DNA of 64,000 nucleotides from Burkholderiaceae bacterium (GTDB lineage Bacteria > Pseudomonadota > Gammaproteobacteria > Burkholderiales > Burkholderiaceae_E): the NCBI GenBank assembly GCA_027493945.1, contig JAOSJU010000001.1:1054001-1118000 (forward strand), given 5' to 3'. Both the position numbers and the translations under genes were made by a program. Below, one piece after another: positions 55,927-64,000 of this stretch. The notes below the pieces were generated by a model, which was given only the letters and a program-made list of their open reading frames with translations, did not search any database and was not told the DNA's origin. The first letter of the stretch is position 1. Every line of letters begins with the position of its first letter.

Positions 55927-57062
55927 ATGGACTTCGAACCGAGCGTCGAGCAGAAGGCGGTGCGTGACGCGTTCGCGCGCTTCGCCGACCAGCGGATCGC
56001 CCCCCAGGCCGCGGCGCTCGACGAGGCGCATGCGTTCCCGCGCGAGCTGTTCGGCGAGCTGGCGGCGCTCGGCCTGTTCGGGATGCGCTATCCGGAGGAG
56101 GTCGGCGGCAGCGGCATGGCGCTCGCCGAGTTCTGCCTGGCGCTCGGAGGAGATCGCGCGCGGCTCGATGTCGCTGGCCGGCGCCGCGGCGATGCAGTCA
56201 CTGATGGGCACCAAGTTCCTGCACATGCTGGGCAACGCCGACATCGTCGAGCGCCTGTTCAAGCCGGCGCTTGCCGGCGAGAAGATCGGCGCGATCTGCA
56301 TGACCGAGCCGAACGCCGGCTCCGACCTCGGCTCGATCGCCACCGTCGCGAAGAAGGTCGACGGCGGCTACCTGCTCGACGGGCAGAAGACCTGGATCAC
56401 CTCGGCGCCGGTGGCCGACTTCTTCACCGTCTTCGCGCGCGCAGGCGAGGAGAAGAAGCTCACGATCTTCCTCGTCGAAAAGCATTTCCCGGGCATCACG
56501 GTCGGGCGCGAGATCCACAAGATGGGGGTCTGGGCGCTGCCGACCTCGGAAGTCGCGTTCTCCGGCTGCTTCGTTCCCGACAGCCACCGGTTGTCGAAGG
56601 AAGAAGGCGACGGTGAGGCCCACCTGAGGAAGACGCTGGCCGAGATCCGGATCATCACCGGCGCGATGGCGCTGGGCGTGGCGCGCGCCGCGCTCGACGA
56701 GGCGGTGCGCTACGCGGGCGAACGCAAGCAGTTCGGCAAGCCGATCGACCGCTTCCAGGCGATCCAGATGAAGCTCGCCGAGATGGCCACCGGGCTCGAA
56801 GCCGCAACGCACCTGGTGCGCTACGCCGCCTGGCTGCGCGACTCGGGACGCCCGCATCACAAGGAGGCGGCGATGTGCAAGCTCTTCGCCACCGAAACCG
56901 CCGCGTCGATCTGCGACCAAGGCCGCACGCGTGCTGGCCTCGTATGGCTACGCGATGGAATACCCGGTGCAGCGCTACCTGCGCGACGTGCGCTTCACGC
57001 TGATCGGCGGCGGCACCAGCGAAATCCTGAAACTGATCATCGCCAAGGAGGTGACGTCATGA
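55927..57062 (+). CDS. Acyl-CoA dehydrogenase family protein (two apparent frameshifts)
   Basis: Joined frames give a 377-residue flavoprotein: MDFEPSVEQKAVRDAFARF, ICMTEPNAGSDLGSIAT, WITSAPVADFFTVFAR, YAGERKQFGKPIDRFQAIQM and SYGYAMEYPVQRYLRDVRF. Extra bases occur near 56145 (ctcggag for ctcgag) and near 56919 (caagg for cagg). The usual catalytic Glu (YEGTSE) is replaced: the motif is IGGGTSEI, as in isovaleryl-CoA-type enzymes whose base lies earlier; a Glu is present in LAEIRIITGAM. Its stop overlaps the mutase small-subunit start (ATGA). Confidence 0.85.
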
Positions 57063-57490
57063 GTGCAGTGGCTCAGGGGCTTGCGAGGCCCGGGGGTCCG
57101 GCGCAGGGGCGCCGGATCCGGATCCTTCTGGCCAAGCCCGGCCCGGATGGCCACGACCAGGGCGCGAAGGTCGTCGCGCGCGCGATGATGGATGCCGGCT
57201 TCGAGGTCATCTACACGGGGCTGCGGCAAACGCCCGAGGCGGTCGCCCGCATGTCGCTGGAGGAAGACGTCGACGTGATCGCGCTCTCGAGCCTGGCCGG
57301 CTCGCACCTGCCGTTCTGCCGCAAGCTCAGGCCGCTGCTCGAAGCCAACAGGCTCACCGACAAGCTCTGGCTGATCGGCGGCAACCTGCCTGCGCAGGAC
57401 CACGACGAGCTGCGCGCGCTGGGCTTTCGCGGCGTGTTTCCCACCGGCTCGAAGCTCGATGCGATCGTCGACTACATCCGGGGGAGGTGA
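57059..57490 (+). CDS. B12-binding subunit of a methylmalonyl-CoA mutase-family enzyme
   Basis: The 143-residue protein is a stand-alone cobalamin-binding domain with the base-off motif KPGPDGHDQGAKVVARAM (His at residue 32 would ligate cobalt), the ALSSLAGSH strand and GGNLPAQDHDEL followed by GVFPTGSK. It is the small subunit of a two-subunit mutase such as MCM alpha/beta of Archaea, ICM or HCM. It overlaps the dehydrogenase gene by ATGA, and the large subunit begins one base after its stop. Confidence 0.92.
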   Translation: MSAVAQGLARPGGPAQGRRIRILLAKPGPDGHDQGAKVVARAMMDAGFEVIYTGLRQTPEAVARMSLEEDVDVIALSSLAGSHLPFCRKLRPLLEANRLTDKLWLIGGNLPAQDHDELRALGFRGVFPTGSKLDAIVDYIRGR

Positions 57491-57491
57491 A

Positions 57492-59105
57492 ATGAACGAC
57501 CGCCTGCCTCCCGGGCTGCGGCCGGTGCTCAACGAATCAGGCATCGAAGTCCAGCCGCTGTACACCGCCGCCGACGTCGACGAAAGCGGCGGGCTGGCGA
57601 TGCTGGGCGAACCCGGCGAGTACCCGTTCACCCGCGGCATCCACCGGCTGATGTACCGCAAGCAGCCGTGGACGATGCGCCAGTACGCGGGCTTCGGCAA
57701 TCCGGCCGAGACCAACCAGCGCTTCAAGTACCTGATCGCCAATGGCCAGACCGGGCTGAACGTGGCGTTCGACCTGCCCACGCAGATCGGACTGGATTCC
57801 GACGATCCGATGGCCGAAGGCGAGATCGGCCGCGTGGGCATGTCGGTGGACACGCTGCGCGACTTCGAGGTCGCCTTCGACGGCATCGACCTGGCGAAGA
57901 TCACCGTGTCGCTCACGATCAACGGTGCGGCGGCGATCCTGATCGCGATGTACCTGGCGATGGCCGAAAAGCGCGGCTACGATGTGAAGCAGCTGCGCGG
58001 CACCGCGCAGAACGACATCCTGAAGGAGTTCATCGGCCGCGGCACCTGGATCTTCCCGGTGGAGCCGTCGATCCGGCTGGTGGGCGACACGATCGAGTAT
58101 TGCGCCGAGCACGCGCCGAAGTACAGCCCGGTGTCGGTGTGCGGCTACCACATCCGCGAGTCGGGTGCGACGCCCGCACAGGAAATGGCCTACGCGTTCT
58201 GCATCGCGCGCGCCTACGCCGACGAGGTGATCCGGCGCGGCGTGCACGTCGACGAGTTCGCCGGCCGGCTGTCGTACAACTTCAACATCTTCGGAAACCT
58301 CTTCGAGCAGGTCTGCAAGTTCCGCGCCGGGCGCAGCCTGTGGGCAAAGATCATGAAGGAGCAGTACAAGGCCGAGAAGCCCGGCTCGATGTGGCTGCGG
58401 ATGATCGCCGGCGGCGGCGGCGGCGGCCTCACCTTCGAGCAGCCGGAGCTCAACATCGTGCGCGGCGCCTACTACGCGCTGATCAGCGCGCTCTCGGGCG
58501 CGCAGACGATGGCGCTGTGCTCGTACGACGAGGCCTACACGATCCCCACCGAGTACTCGGCGCGCATCTCGCTGCGCACGATGCAGATCCTGATCGAGGA
58601 GATGGGCCTGACCGAGACCGTCGATCCGCTGGGAGGCTCGTACTACGTCGAGACGATGACCAACCGGATGCGCCGGAAAATGGAGGAGATCATCGCCGAG
58701 ACCGATGCGCAGGGCGGCATCGTGCGGCTGGTCTCCGAGGGCATCGTCCAGGCGAAGGTGTCGGCGCAGGCCTACCAGATGCAGCGCGACATCGACTCTG
58801 GCAGGTTTCCGAAAGTCGGCGTGAACCGCTATCGCAACGAGAAGGAAGACGAGCATCCGGTGGAATTCCATCCGTACAGGGAAGAAGACGCCCGGGTGCA
58901 GATCGAGGGCCTGAACCGGGTGCGCGCCGAGCGCGACCAGGCAGCCGTCGCGCGCGCGCTCGACCGCGTCGCGCGCGACGCGCAAGCCGGCGTCAACCTG
59001 ATGCCGGCAATCGTCGAGGCGGTGAAGGCCTACGCCAGCGTGGGAGAGATCACCGGGAAGATGGTCGAGGTGTTCGGTCGCTACCGCGAACCGATAAGAT
59101 TCTGA
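57492..59105 (+). CDS. Large subunit of a methylmalonyl-CoA mutase-family enzyme, atypical
   Basis: The 537-residue TIM-barrel subunit has the substrate residues of the carboxylated-acyl-CoA type: Tyr65 in MRQYAGF, Gln173 in TAQNDILKEF, Arg195 in PSIRLV and His220 in GYHIRESGA (MCM Tyr89, Gln197, Arg207, His244 by motif alignment). In place of the usual H-x-Q-T-S-G loop of MCM/ICM it has MIAGGGGGGLTFEQ with six Gly at 307-312. Substrate is therefore uncertain; a branched acyl-CoA with a carboxylate is favoured by Tyr and Arg. No MeaB-type chaperone gene is in the window. Confidence 0.9.
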   Translation: MNDRLPPGLRPVLNESGIEVQPLYTAADVDESGGLAMLGEPGEYPFTRGIHRLMYRKQPWTMRQYAGFGNPAETNQRFKYLIANGQTGLNVAFDLPTQIGLDSDDPMAEGEIGRVGMSVDTLRDFEVAFDGIDLAKITVSLTINGAAAILIAMYLAMAEKRGYDVKQLRGTAQNDILKEFIGRGTWIFPVEPSIRLVGDTIEYCAEHAPKYSPVSVCGYHIRESGATPAQEMAYAFCIARAYADEVIRRGVHVDEFAGRLSYNFNIFGNLFEQVCKFRAGRSLWAKIMKEQYKAEKPGSMWLRMIAGGGGGGLTFEQPELNIVRGAYYALISALSGAQTMALCSYDEAYTIPTEYSARISLRTMQILIEEMGLTETVDPLGGSYYVETMTNRMRRKMEEIIAETDAQGGIVRLVSEGIVQAKVSAQAYQMQRDIDSGRFPKVGVNRYRNEKEDEHPVEFHPYREEDARVQIEGLNRVRAERDQAAVARALDRVARDAQAGVNLMPAIVEAVKAYASVGEITGKMVEVFGRYREPIRF

Positions 59106-59154
59106 AAGACATGAATGATTGCGACTTGAACCATTTCGCGGTCGGGAGCGATTC

Positions 59155-60020
59155 ATGCAAGAGGTAAACACCTACCGGCGCCGCACCGTCTGGACGAGGC
59201 GCTGCAGGCAATGGCCGACGGCGATGCCACGGTGTTGTGCGGCGGCACGGACCTCACGCCGCAGACCGAAGCGGGCGTGCGCCAGTACAAGGCGACGCTG
59301 CTGAACATTCGTCGCATCGAGGGCCTGGGCGGCATCGACGCCAGCGGCGACGAGATCCGCATCGGCGCCACGACGACCGTCAGCGAGATCTGCCGCAACG
59401 CGACACTCGCGGAAATCGCGCCGGGGCTGGTCCAGGCGGCCGGGCATTTCGCCAGCGAGCAGCTGCGCAACGCGGCATCGGTGGGCGGCAACCTGTGCAA
59501 CGCCTCGCCCGCGAGCGACATGAGCCCGCCGCTGCTGGTACTGGACGCTTCGGTCGAGCTCGCCTGCTGGCGCGACGGCGCGGTGCAGACGCGCCGGGTA
59601 CCGCTGGAACGGTTCTTCCTCGCTCCCCGCAAGACCGTCATGCAGCCGGAAGAGCTGCTCACCGCAGTCGTGTTCACCCGGCCCGCGGCCGACTTCGTCA
59701 GCAGGTTCCGCAAGGCCGGACCGCGTCCCGCGCTCGAGATCTCCACCGTGTCGGTCGCGCTGGGCGCGCGGCTCGCCGGCGGCAGGCTCGGCGCGGTACG
59801 CGTGGCCATGGGGTCGGTCGCAGCCACACCCCTGCGCGCCCGCCACGTGGAAGCCGCGCTCGAAGGCAAGCCGCTGGACGCGGCGACGATCGCCGCCGCG
59901 GTCGCCGCAACCGGCGAGGACGCCAGGCCGATCGATGACGTGCGCGCCAGCGCCTGGTACCGCAGTCATCTTGTCCGGGTATTCGTCGAAGAGGTACTCA
60001 ATGATGTCCGTCGAGACTGA
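59155..60020 (+). CDS. FAD-binding subunit of a molybdenum hydroxylase (one apparent frameshift)
   Basis: This is the medium subunit of an aldehyde oxidase/xanthine dehydrogenase-type enzyme (CoxM family). The start MQEVNTYR is followed, after a base lost between about 59177 and 59192, by LDEALQAMADGDATVLCGGTDLTP, the FAD pyrophosphate motif, then ASVGGNLCNASPASDMSP and the C-terminal domain from LEISTVSVALGA. The corrected length is about 288. It overlaps the Fe-S subunit gene by 20 bases. Confidence 0.86.
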
Positions 60021-60486
60021 AATCAGCTTCAAGCTCAATGGCCGCGACGTTCGCCTGAAGGTACCCGTCGTGATGAAGACGCTGGCCATGCTGCGCGACA
60101 AGCTCGGCCTGACCGGGACCAAGTACGCCTGCGGCGAAGGCGAGTGCGGCGCCTGCACGGTCAGCGTCGACGGCAAGACCGTCAACAGCTGCCTGATGTA
60201 CGCGGTCGATTGCGACGGGCGCGAGGTCGTGACCATCGAGGGATTGCGCACGCCGCAGAGCATGCACCCGGTGCAGCAGGCCTTCGTCGACTGCGGCGCC
60301 GTGCAGTGCGGCTTCTGCATGCCCGGCATGATCATGCAGGCCCACTACCTGCTGGAGAACAACCCCGGCCTGACGCGCGAAGAGGCGCGACGGGGCCTCG
60401 AAGGCAACCTCTGCCGCTGCACCGGCTACACCAAGGTGCTGGATGCAGTGGAAGCCGTGGCCGGGAAGAGCGGAGCACAGCGATGA
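60001..60486 (+). CDS. [2Fe-2S] subunit of a molybdenum hydroxylase
   Basis: The 161-residue small subunit has the plant-ferredoxin cluster motif YACGEGECGACTV with a later SC, and the helical second cluster motif CGFCMPGM and LCRCTGYTKV. It transfers electrons from the Mo site to FAD. ATG 60001 or 60004 may start it. It overlaps the FAD subunit gene upstream and the Mo subunit gene downstream (ATGA). Confidence 0.94.
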   Translation: MMSVETEISFKLNGRDVRLKVPVVMKTLAMLRDKLGLTGTKYACGEGECGACTVSVDGKTVNSCLMYAVDCDGREVVTIEGLRTPQSMHPVQQAFVDCGAVQCGFCMPGMIMQAHYLLENNPGLTREEARRGLEGNLCRCTGYTKVLDAVEAVAGKSGAQR

Positions 60487-62843
60487 AAAAGAGCGCCATC
60501 CCTGCACCGATCATGAAGGAGTCCCTGATCGGCCAGCGCGTCAGGAAACCCGACGCACCCGACAAGGCGACCGGCAAGACGCGCTACATCAACGACATGG
60601 TGTTGCCGCAGATGCTGATCGGCAAGGTGTTGTTCGCCGGCCGGCCGCATGCCCGGATCATGCGCATCGACACCGAGGCGGCGCGCAAGCTGCCCGGCGT
60701 GCACGCGGTGCTCACCGGCCAGGACGCCGTCGGCCTGAAGTTCGGCTTCGTGCGCGACAACGTCGCGCTCAAGGACAAGGTACGCTGCGAGCACGACGAG
60801 ATCGCCGCGGTCGCGGCCGAGACCGAGGAGATCGCCGCCCGCGCGCTCGGGCTGATCGAAGTCGAGTACGAGGACCTGCCCGGCGTGTTCACGCCCGAGG
60901 CCGGCGCCCGGGAAGGCGCGCCGCTCGTCCACGACGATTTCCCCGGCAACAGGAGCCTGCATTTCGAATTCAGGCACGGCGACCTGGCCGCGGCCGAAGC
61001 GGCCTCCGACCTGATCGTCGACAACGTGTTCCGCCCGCACCACGTGACGCACTGCTGCATGGGCACCTCCTGCGCGATCGCAGACTTCGACCACAACGGC
61101 AAGCTGACGATCTGGACGCAGACCCAGTATCCGTACAACTACAAGATGGACCTCGCCCCGGCGCTGGGCATCGATCCGGGCGACATCCGGGTCATCCAGC
61201 CGCCCGTGGGCGGCGCCTTCGGCTCCAAGCTCGACGTCTACCCCTACGAGCCGATCGCCGCGCTGCTGGCGAAGAAGACCGGCCGGCCGGTCAAGGTCAT
61301 CTACACGCGCGAGGAAGAGTTCCAGGCTTCGCCCACGCGCCGGGCGGCGATCATCCACATGCGCACCGGCTGCACCCGCGACGGCGCACTCACCTTCCGC
61401 ACCGCCGACGTGCTGCTGGACAACGGCGCCTACACCTCGTGGGGGCCGACCATCCCGGTCATCATGATGCGCACCACTTCCGGTCACTATCGCGTGCCGG
61501 TGGTCGACTTCAAGGCGCAGGCGATCTACACCAACAACCCCTATGCCGGATCATTCCGCGGATACGGCAACGTCCAGACCACCTGGGCCACCGCGCAGCA
61601 GATGGACATGCTCGCCGAAATGGTCGACATGGACCCGCTGGAGTTCCGCCTGAAGAACGCCCAGGTATCGGGCGAGACCACGCCGCAGAAATCGTTCCTG
61701 CGCGAATGCGCCTTCGTGGAATGCCTGGAAACCGCCGCCGGGGCGAGCGACTACAGCCGCAAGCACAAGGAGTACGCGGCGCTGCGCGATGCCCCGGGAC
61801 GCTACAGGAAAGGCATCGGCCTCGCCTCGTCGATCCACAACGCCGGCGGCGCCAAGATCCACAAGTCGGACGGCATCGGCACCATCCTGAAGGTGGACGA
61901 CTACGCGCGGGTCACGGTCATCACCGGCGCCTCCGAGATCGGCCAGGGCATCGACGCGGTCATCACCCTGATCGTGGCCGAGGAACTGGGCGTGCCGCTC
62001 GAGCACGTGACCCTCGTCAACAACGATTCCGACATCGCGCCGTGGGACGTGGGCGTGCACGCATCGCGCACCACCTTCATCGCGGGAAACGGAGCGCGCC
62101 GTGCCGCGCGCAAGGCGAAGACGCAGATCCTGAACGCCGCCGAGAAGTTCGTCGAGGAACCCGCCGGGAACCTGGACCTGCGCGGCGGCTGGGTAGTGCG
62201 CGCCGATGACGGCGCTGCGCTGATCAAGCTCGAGCGCCTGCTGCGCCAGATGCATTTCCAGGCGGAGCCCGAACTGGTGATGGTCACCGACTACTACGAG
62301 CCCAGGAGCGAGCCCGAAGGCGCCGGGCACATCTCCGACCACTCGGCCGCGTATGCCCACGCGGTGCACGTCGCCGAGATCACCGTCGACACGCTCACCG
62401 GCGAGATCAAGGTGGACAAGGTGACGGTCGCGCAGGACGTCGGCCGCGTCATCAACCGCATGGGCCTCGAGGGCCAGATCGAAGGCGGCATCGCGATCGG
62501 GCTCGGCTACGCGATCAGCGAGAACATGCGCATCGAGAACGGCATGCTGAGGAACCCGTCGTTCCGCGATTACAAGCTGATCACGGCGCCCGAGATGCCG
62601 GAGATCGAGATGCACTTCATCGAGAGCGATTGTGCCGAGGGCCCCTATGGCGCCAAGGGCATCTCCGAGCTGCCGACGATCGTGATCGCGCCGGCCGTCG
62701 CCAACGCGCTGTACAACGCGACCGGCGTGCGCATCTTCGATCCACCGATGACGCCGGAAACGGTTGCGCGTGCCATCCACGAGAAGCGGGCGGCCGCAGC
62801 GGCCGGCGGGGCCGCCGTCCGGCGCGAGAGCGTGACGGCGTGA
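60483..62843 (+). CDS. Molybdopterin-binding subunit of a xanthine dehydrogenase-family hydroxylase
   Basis: The 786-residue catalytic subunit has GGAFGSKLDVYPYEPIAALL, SFRGYGNVQTTWA, the MCD-binding ITGASEIGQGIDAV and the proposed base Glu in GAKGISELPTIVIAP. It matches the xanthine dehydrogenase/4-hydroxybenzoyl-CoA reductase superfamily; the FAD subunit lacks the extra [4Fe-4S] loop of the latter, so a hydroxylase using water as oxygen source is more likely. The substrate is unknown. The gene follows the Fe-S subunit with an ATGA overlap. Confidence 0.92.
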   Translation: MKKSAIPAPIMKESLIGQRVRKPDAPDKATGKTRYINDMVLPQMLIGKVLFAGRPHARIMRIDTEAARKLPGVHAVLTGQDAVGLKFGFVRDNVALKDKVRCEHDEIAAVAAETEEIAARALGLIEVEYEDLPGVFTPEAGAREGAPLVHDDFPGNRSLHFEFRHGDLAAAEAASDLIVDNVFRPHHVTHCCMGTSCAIADFDHNGKLTIWTQTQYPYNYKMDLAPALGIDPGDIRVIQPPVGGAFGSKLDVYPYEPIAALLAKKTGRPVKVIYTREEEFQASPTRRAAIIHMRTGCTRDGALTFRTADVLLDNGAYTSWGPTIPVIMMRTTSGHYRVPVVDFKAQAIYTNNPYAGSFRGYGNVQTTWATAQQMDMLAEMVDMDPLEFRLKNAQVSGETTPQKSFLRECAFVECLETAAGASDYSRKHKEYAALRDAPGRYRKGIGLASSIHNAGGAKIHKSDGIGTILKVDDYARVTVITGASEIGQGIDAVITLIVAEELGVPLEHVTLVNNDSDIAPWDVGVHASRTTFIAGNGARRAARKAKTQILNAAEKFVEEPAGNLDLRGGWVVRADDGAALIKLERLLRQMHFQAEPELVMVTDYYEPRSEPEGAGHISDHSAAYAHAVHVAEITVDTLTGEIKVDKVTVAQDVGRVINRMGLEGQIEGGIAIGLGYAISENMRIENGMLRNPSFRDYKLITAPEMPEIEMHFIESDCAEGPYGAKGISELPTIVIAPAVANALYNATGVRIFDPPMTPETVARAIHEKRAAAAAGGAAVRRESVTA

Positions 62844-62849
62844 GCGGGA

Positions 62850-63101
62850 ATGAAACTGAAGTACTTCGCCTGGCTTCGCCACAGCATGGGATGCGAATCG
62901 GAAAGCATCGCCCTGCCCGAAGGGATCAGCAACGTGGGCATGCTGCTCGACTGGCTTCCCACCCGCGACGAGCGCTTCAGGCATGCCTTCGAGTACATCG
63001 ACGTCGTGCTGGTTTCGGTGAACGACGAGTATGCGAATCGCGACCATCCGGTGCGCGACGACGACGAAGTCATTCTGGTCCCGCCGATCGCGGGCGGCTG
63101 A
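62850..63101 (+). CDS. MoaD/ThiS-like sulfur carrier protein
   Basis: The 83-residue protein has the ubiquitin-like beta-grasp pattern (MKLKYFAWLRHSMG, LPEGISNVGMLLDWL, RDDDEVILVPPIAGG) and ends in the Gly-Gly needed for thiocarboxylation. Six bases after the Mo subunit stop, it probably supplies sulfur for molybdopterin synthesis or for the catalytic Mo=S of the hydroxylase. It is a paralogue-like gene outside a moa cluster, which suggests a dedicated role. Confidence 0.88.
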   Translation: MKLKYFAWLRHSMGCESESIALPEGISNVGMLLDWLPTRDERFRHAFEYIDVVLVSVNDEYANRDHPVRDDDEVILVPPIAGG

Positions 63102-63146
63102 GGAGTGCGCCTTGAGTTCCCACCGTATCGACGAAGGCATGGCCGC

Positions 63147-64000
63147 ATGAAGCGCCGCACGGTCCTGTCGATGGAGCAGGCGCTGTCGCTGCCTTCGGCA
63201 ACGCTGCGCTTCGTGCAACTGGGCTGGCGCGTGATCCGGGTCGAGTCCACGCCTGCCGGCGCGGGGCTTCCGGGCGACCCGAACCGCTACATCGGCTCGC
63301 GCGTGGCCGACGACGACCGGCGCAGCTACTTCGTGGCCCCCAACGTCGGCAAGGAAGCGATCGCGCTGAACCTGAAGGACGAGCGCGGCCGACAGGTGCT
63401 GCAGCGGCTGATCCGCGAGCTCGACGTCGACGTGTTCTGTTGCAACACCGTGCCCTCGCGCTACCGCGCGCTGGGCATCGACTACGAGACGCTCTCGGCG
63501 GTCAAGCCCGACCTGGTCTGGGCCGGCATCTCGGCAATGGGACCCGCGTATCCGGATGCGCCCGGCTACGACCCGGTGATGCAGGCGATGGTCGGCTACA
63601 TGGAGGTCACCGGCGACCCGAACGGACCGCCGATGCTCGCCGGCATCCCGGTGATCGACCTGAAGGCCGGCGACGAGGTCTACGCCAACGTGTTGGCGGC
63701 GCTGCTCGAGCGCCACGAGACGGGTCGCGGCACGCGGATCGACGTATCGATGCTGCAGGCGGCCGCGTCGTGGCTGACCACCGTGCTGCCGCTGGTCGAT
63801 TTCGGCTGCCGGCCCGACGAGATCACCCGCGCCGGCAACGAGCACCGCAAGTTCATCCCGACCAACGTCTACCCGACCAGCGACGGCTACGTGTTCCTCG
63901 CGATCGGCAGCGACGTGCAGTGGCGCCGGCTCACGGCCATTCCGAAGTTCGCGCCGGTAGCCAGCGAGGGGCGCGCGACCAACGAGGGGCGCCACCGCGA
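63147..64000 (+). CDS. Family III CoA-transferase (CaiB/BaiF-like), cut by window end
   Basis: The visible 284 residues have the CoA-transferase III pattern: [87 protein letters not shown] and [11 protein letters not shown]. Family III enzymes exchange CoA between acids without free CoA. The catalytic Asp is probably in VIDLKAG. The ATG at 63147 overlaps the stop of a 12-codon TTG frame (63113-63150) with a good GAGGAG site; that frame may be a leader or a lost N terminus. Its presence supports a CoA-ester pathway. Confidence 0.85.
   Translation, partial: MKRRTVLSMEQALSLPSATLRFVQLGWRVIRVESTPAGAGLPGDPNRYIGSRVADDDRRSYFVAPNVGKEAIALNLKDERGRQVLQRLIRELDVDVFCCNTVPSRYRALGIDYETLSAVKPDLVWAGISAMGPAYPDAPGYDPVMQAMVGYMEVTGDPNGPPMLAGIPVIDLKAGDEVYANVLAALLERHETGRGTRIDVSMLQAAASWLTTVLPLVDFGCRPDEITRAGNEHRKFIPTNVYPTSDGYVFLAIGSDVQWRRLTAIPKFAPVASEGRATNEGRHR

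Noticed and set aside
51754-56343. A minus-strand open frame of about 1,500 codons opposite the HyuA/HyuB genes
   Set aside because: It is the antisense shadow of well-conserved genes in GC-rich DNA: its residues are low-complexity (A, R, D, V, H) with no domain pattern.
57059-59105. Pivalyl-CoA or 2-hydroxyisobutyryl-CoA mutase
   Set aside because: The Tyr and Arg that hold a substrate carboxylate are kept, which argues for a carboxylated substrate; no specific name is justified.
59110-59166. An 18-codon frame between the mutase and the FAD subunit gene
   Set aside because: It has no ribosome site and no family; it merely overlaps the next start codon.
59155-62843. 4-hydroxybenzoyl-CoA reductase
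   Set aside because: The FAD subunit has no extra [4Fe-4S] loop, and gene order and motifs fit the general xanthine dehydrogenase family equally well.

Overview
The window is dense, GC-rich DNA (roughly two-thirds G+C, judged by eye) from a betaproteobacterium, most likely in the Burkholderiales. The pointers are the nrdR/glyA and ribD-ribE-ribBA-ribH-nusB-thiL-pgpA blocks, a RibBA whose second half has lost its zinc cysteines, a RibH with an acidic tail, ErpA next to a bactofilin, an aerobic ubiquinone hydroxylase (Coq7) and a trimeric general porin ending in Phe. A complete nosRZDFYL-apbE cluster marks the organism as able to reduce nitrous oxide, so it is at least a partial denitrifier. 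No rRNA, tRNA, CRISPR array, prophage or insertion sequence was seen.

Layout. 1-7 kb: recA (cut by the window edge, with a LexA-type box), pncC, pgpA, thiL, nusB, ribH, ribBA, ribE and ribD, all on the minus strand apart from one small unknown gene. 7-9.5 kb: a thiamine-diphosphate enzyme, then two large nested palindromes filling the gap to nrdR. 9.5-20.3 kb: nrdR, glyA, a histidine phosphatase, a PEBP-family protein, tyrS, an M23 peptidase, anmK, erpA, a bactofilin, argC and rpsI-rplM. 20.3-24.1 kb: a PIN-toxin remnant, a predicted short RNA with anti-Shine-Dalgarno loops, OsmC, coq7, the porin and a ParDE-type toxin-antitoxin pair. 24.1-29.5 kb: MarR plus an aryl-CoA ligase resembling 2-aminobenzoate-CoA ligase, then a three-gene locus (ribbon-helix-helix protein, Panacea/DUF4065 protein, small SH3-like toxin candidate), then a fadD-like ligase. 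29.5-36.2 kb: a zinc-protease lipoprotein, two tandem M20 amidohydrolases, an LD-carboxypeptidase, and an Lrp regulator divergent from dadA. 36-46 kb: the nos cluster and a divergent ferritin-like gene. 46-64 kb: a catabolic region with acetoacetyl-CoA synthetase divergent from GntR, thiolase, CoA ligase, HyuA/HyuB (hydantoinase/acetone-carboxylase superfamily), acyl-CoA dehydrogenase, a two-subunit B12 mutase, a three-subunit molybdenum hydroxylase, a MoaD/ThiS-like protein and a family III CoA-transferase cut by the window end.

The nos genes are overlapping or nearly so, and are read from a promoter with an FNR/DNR-like box placed about -41 from the inferred start. The genes from GntR to the CoA-transferase all lie on the plus strand with very short gaps, so they probably form one or two operons for an acid or ketone that is activated to a CoA ester, rearranged by the B12 mutase and oxidised. 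The substrate cannot be read from the sequence.

About eighteen single-base indels interrupt otherwise intact genes, including thiL, coq7, dadA and nosF. They look more like consensus errors than real gene decay, so these genes are annotated over their full inferred extent and the indel sites are given. The most unusual elements are the covarying palindrome pair (8.75-9.48 kb), the predicted short RNA (20.53-20.59 kb), the Panacea locus (26.5-27.7 kb) and the atypical B12 mutase (57-59 kb).
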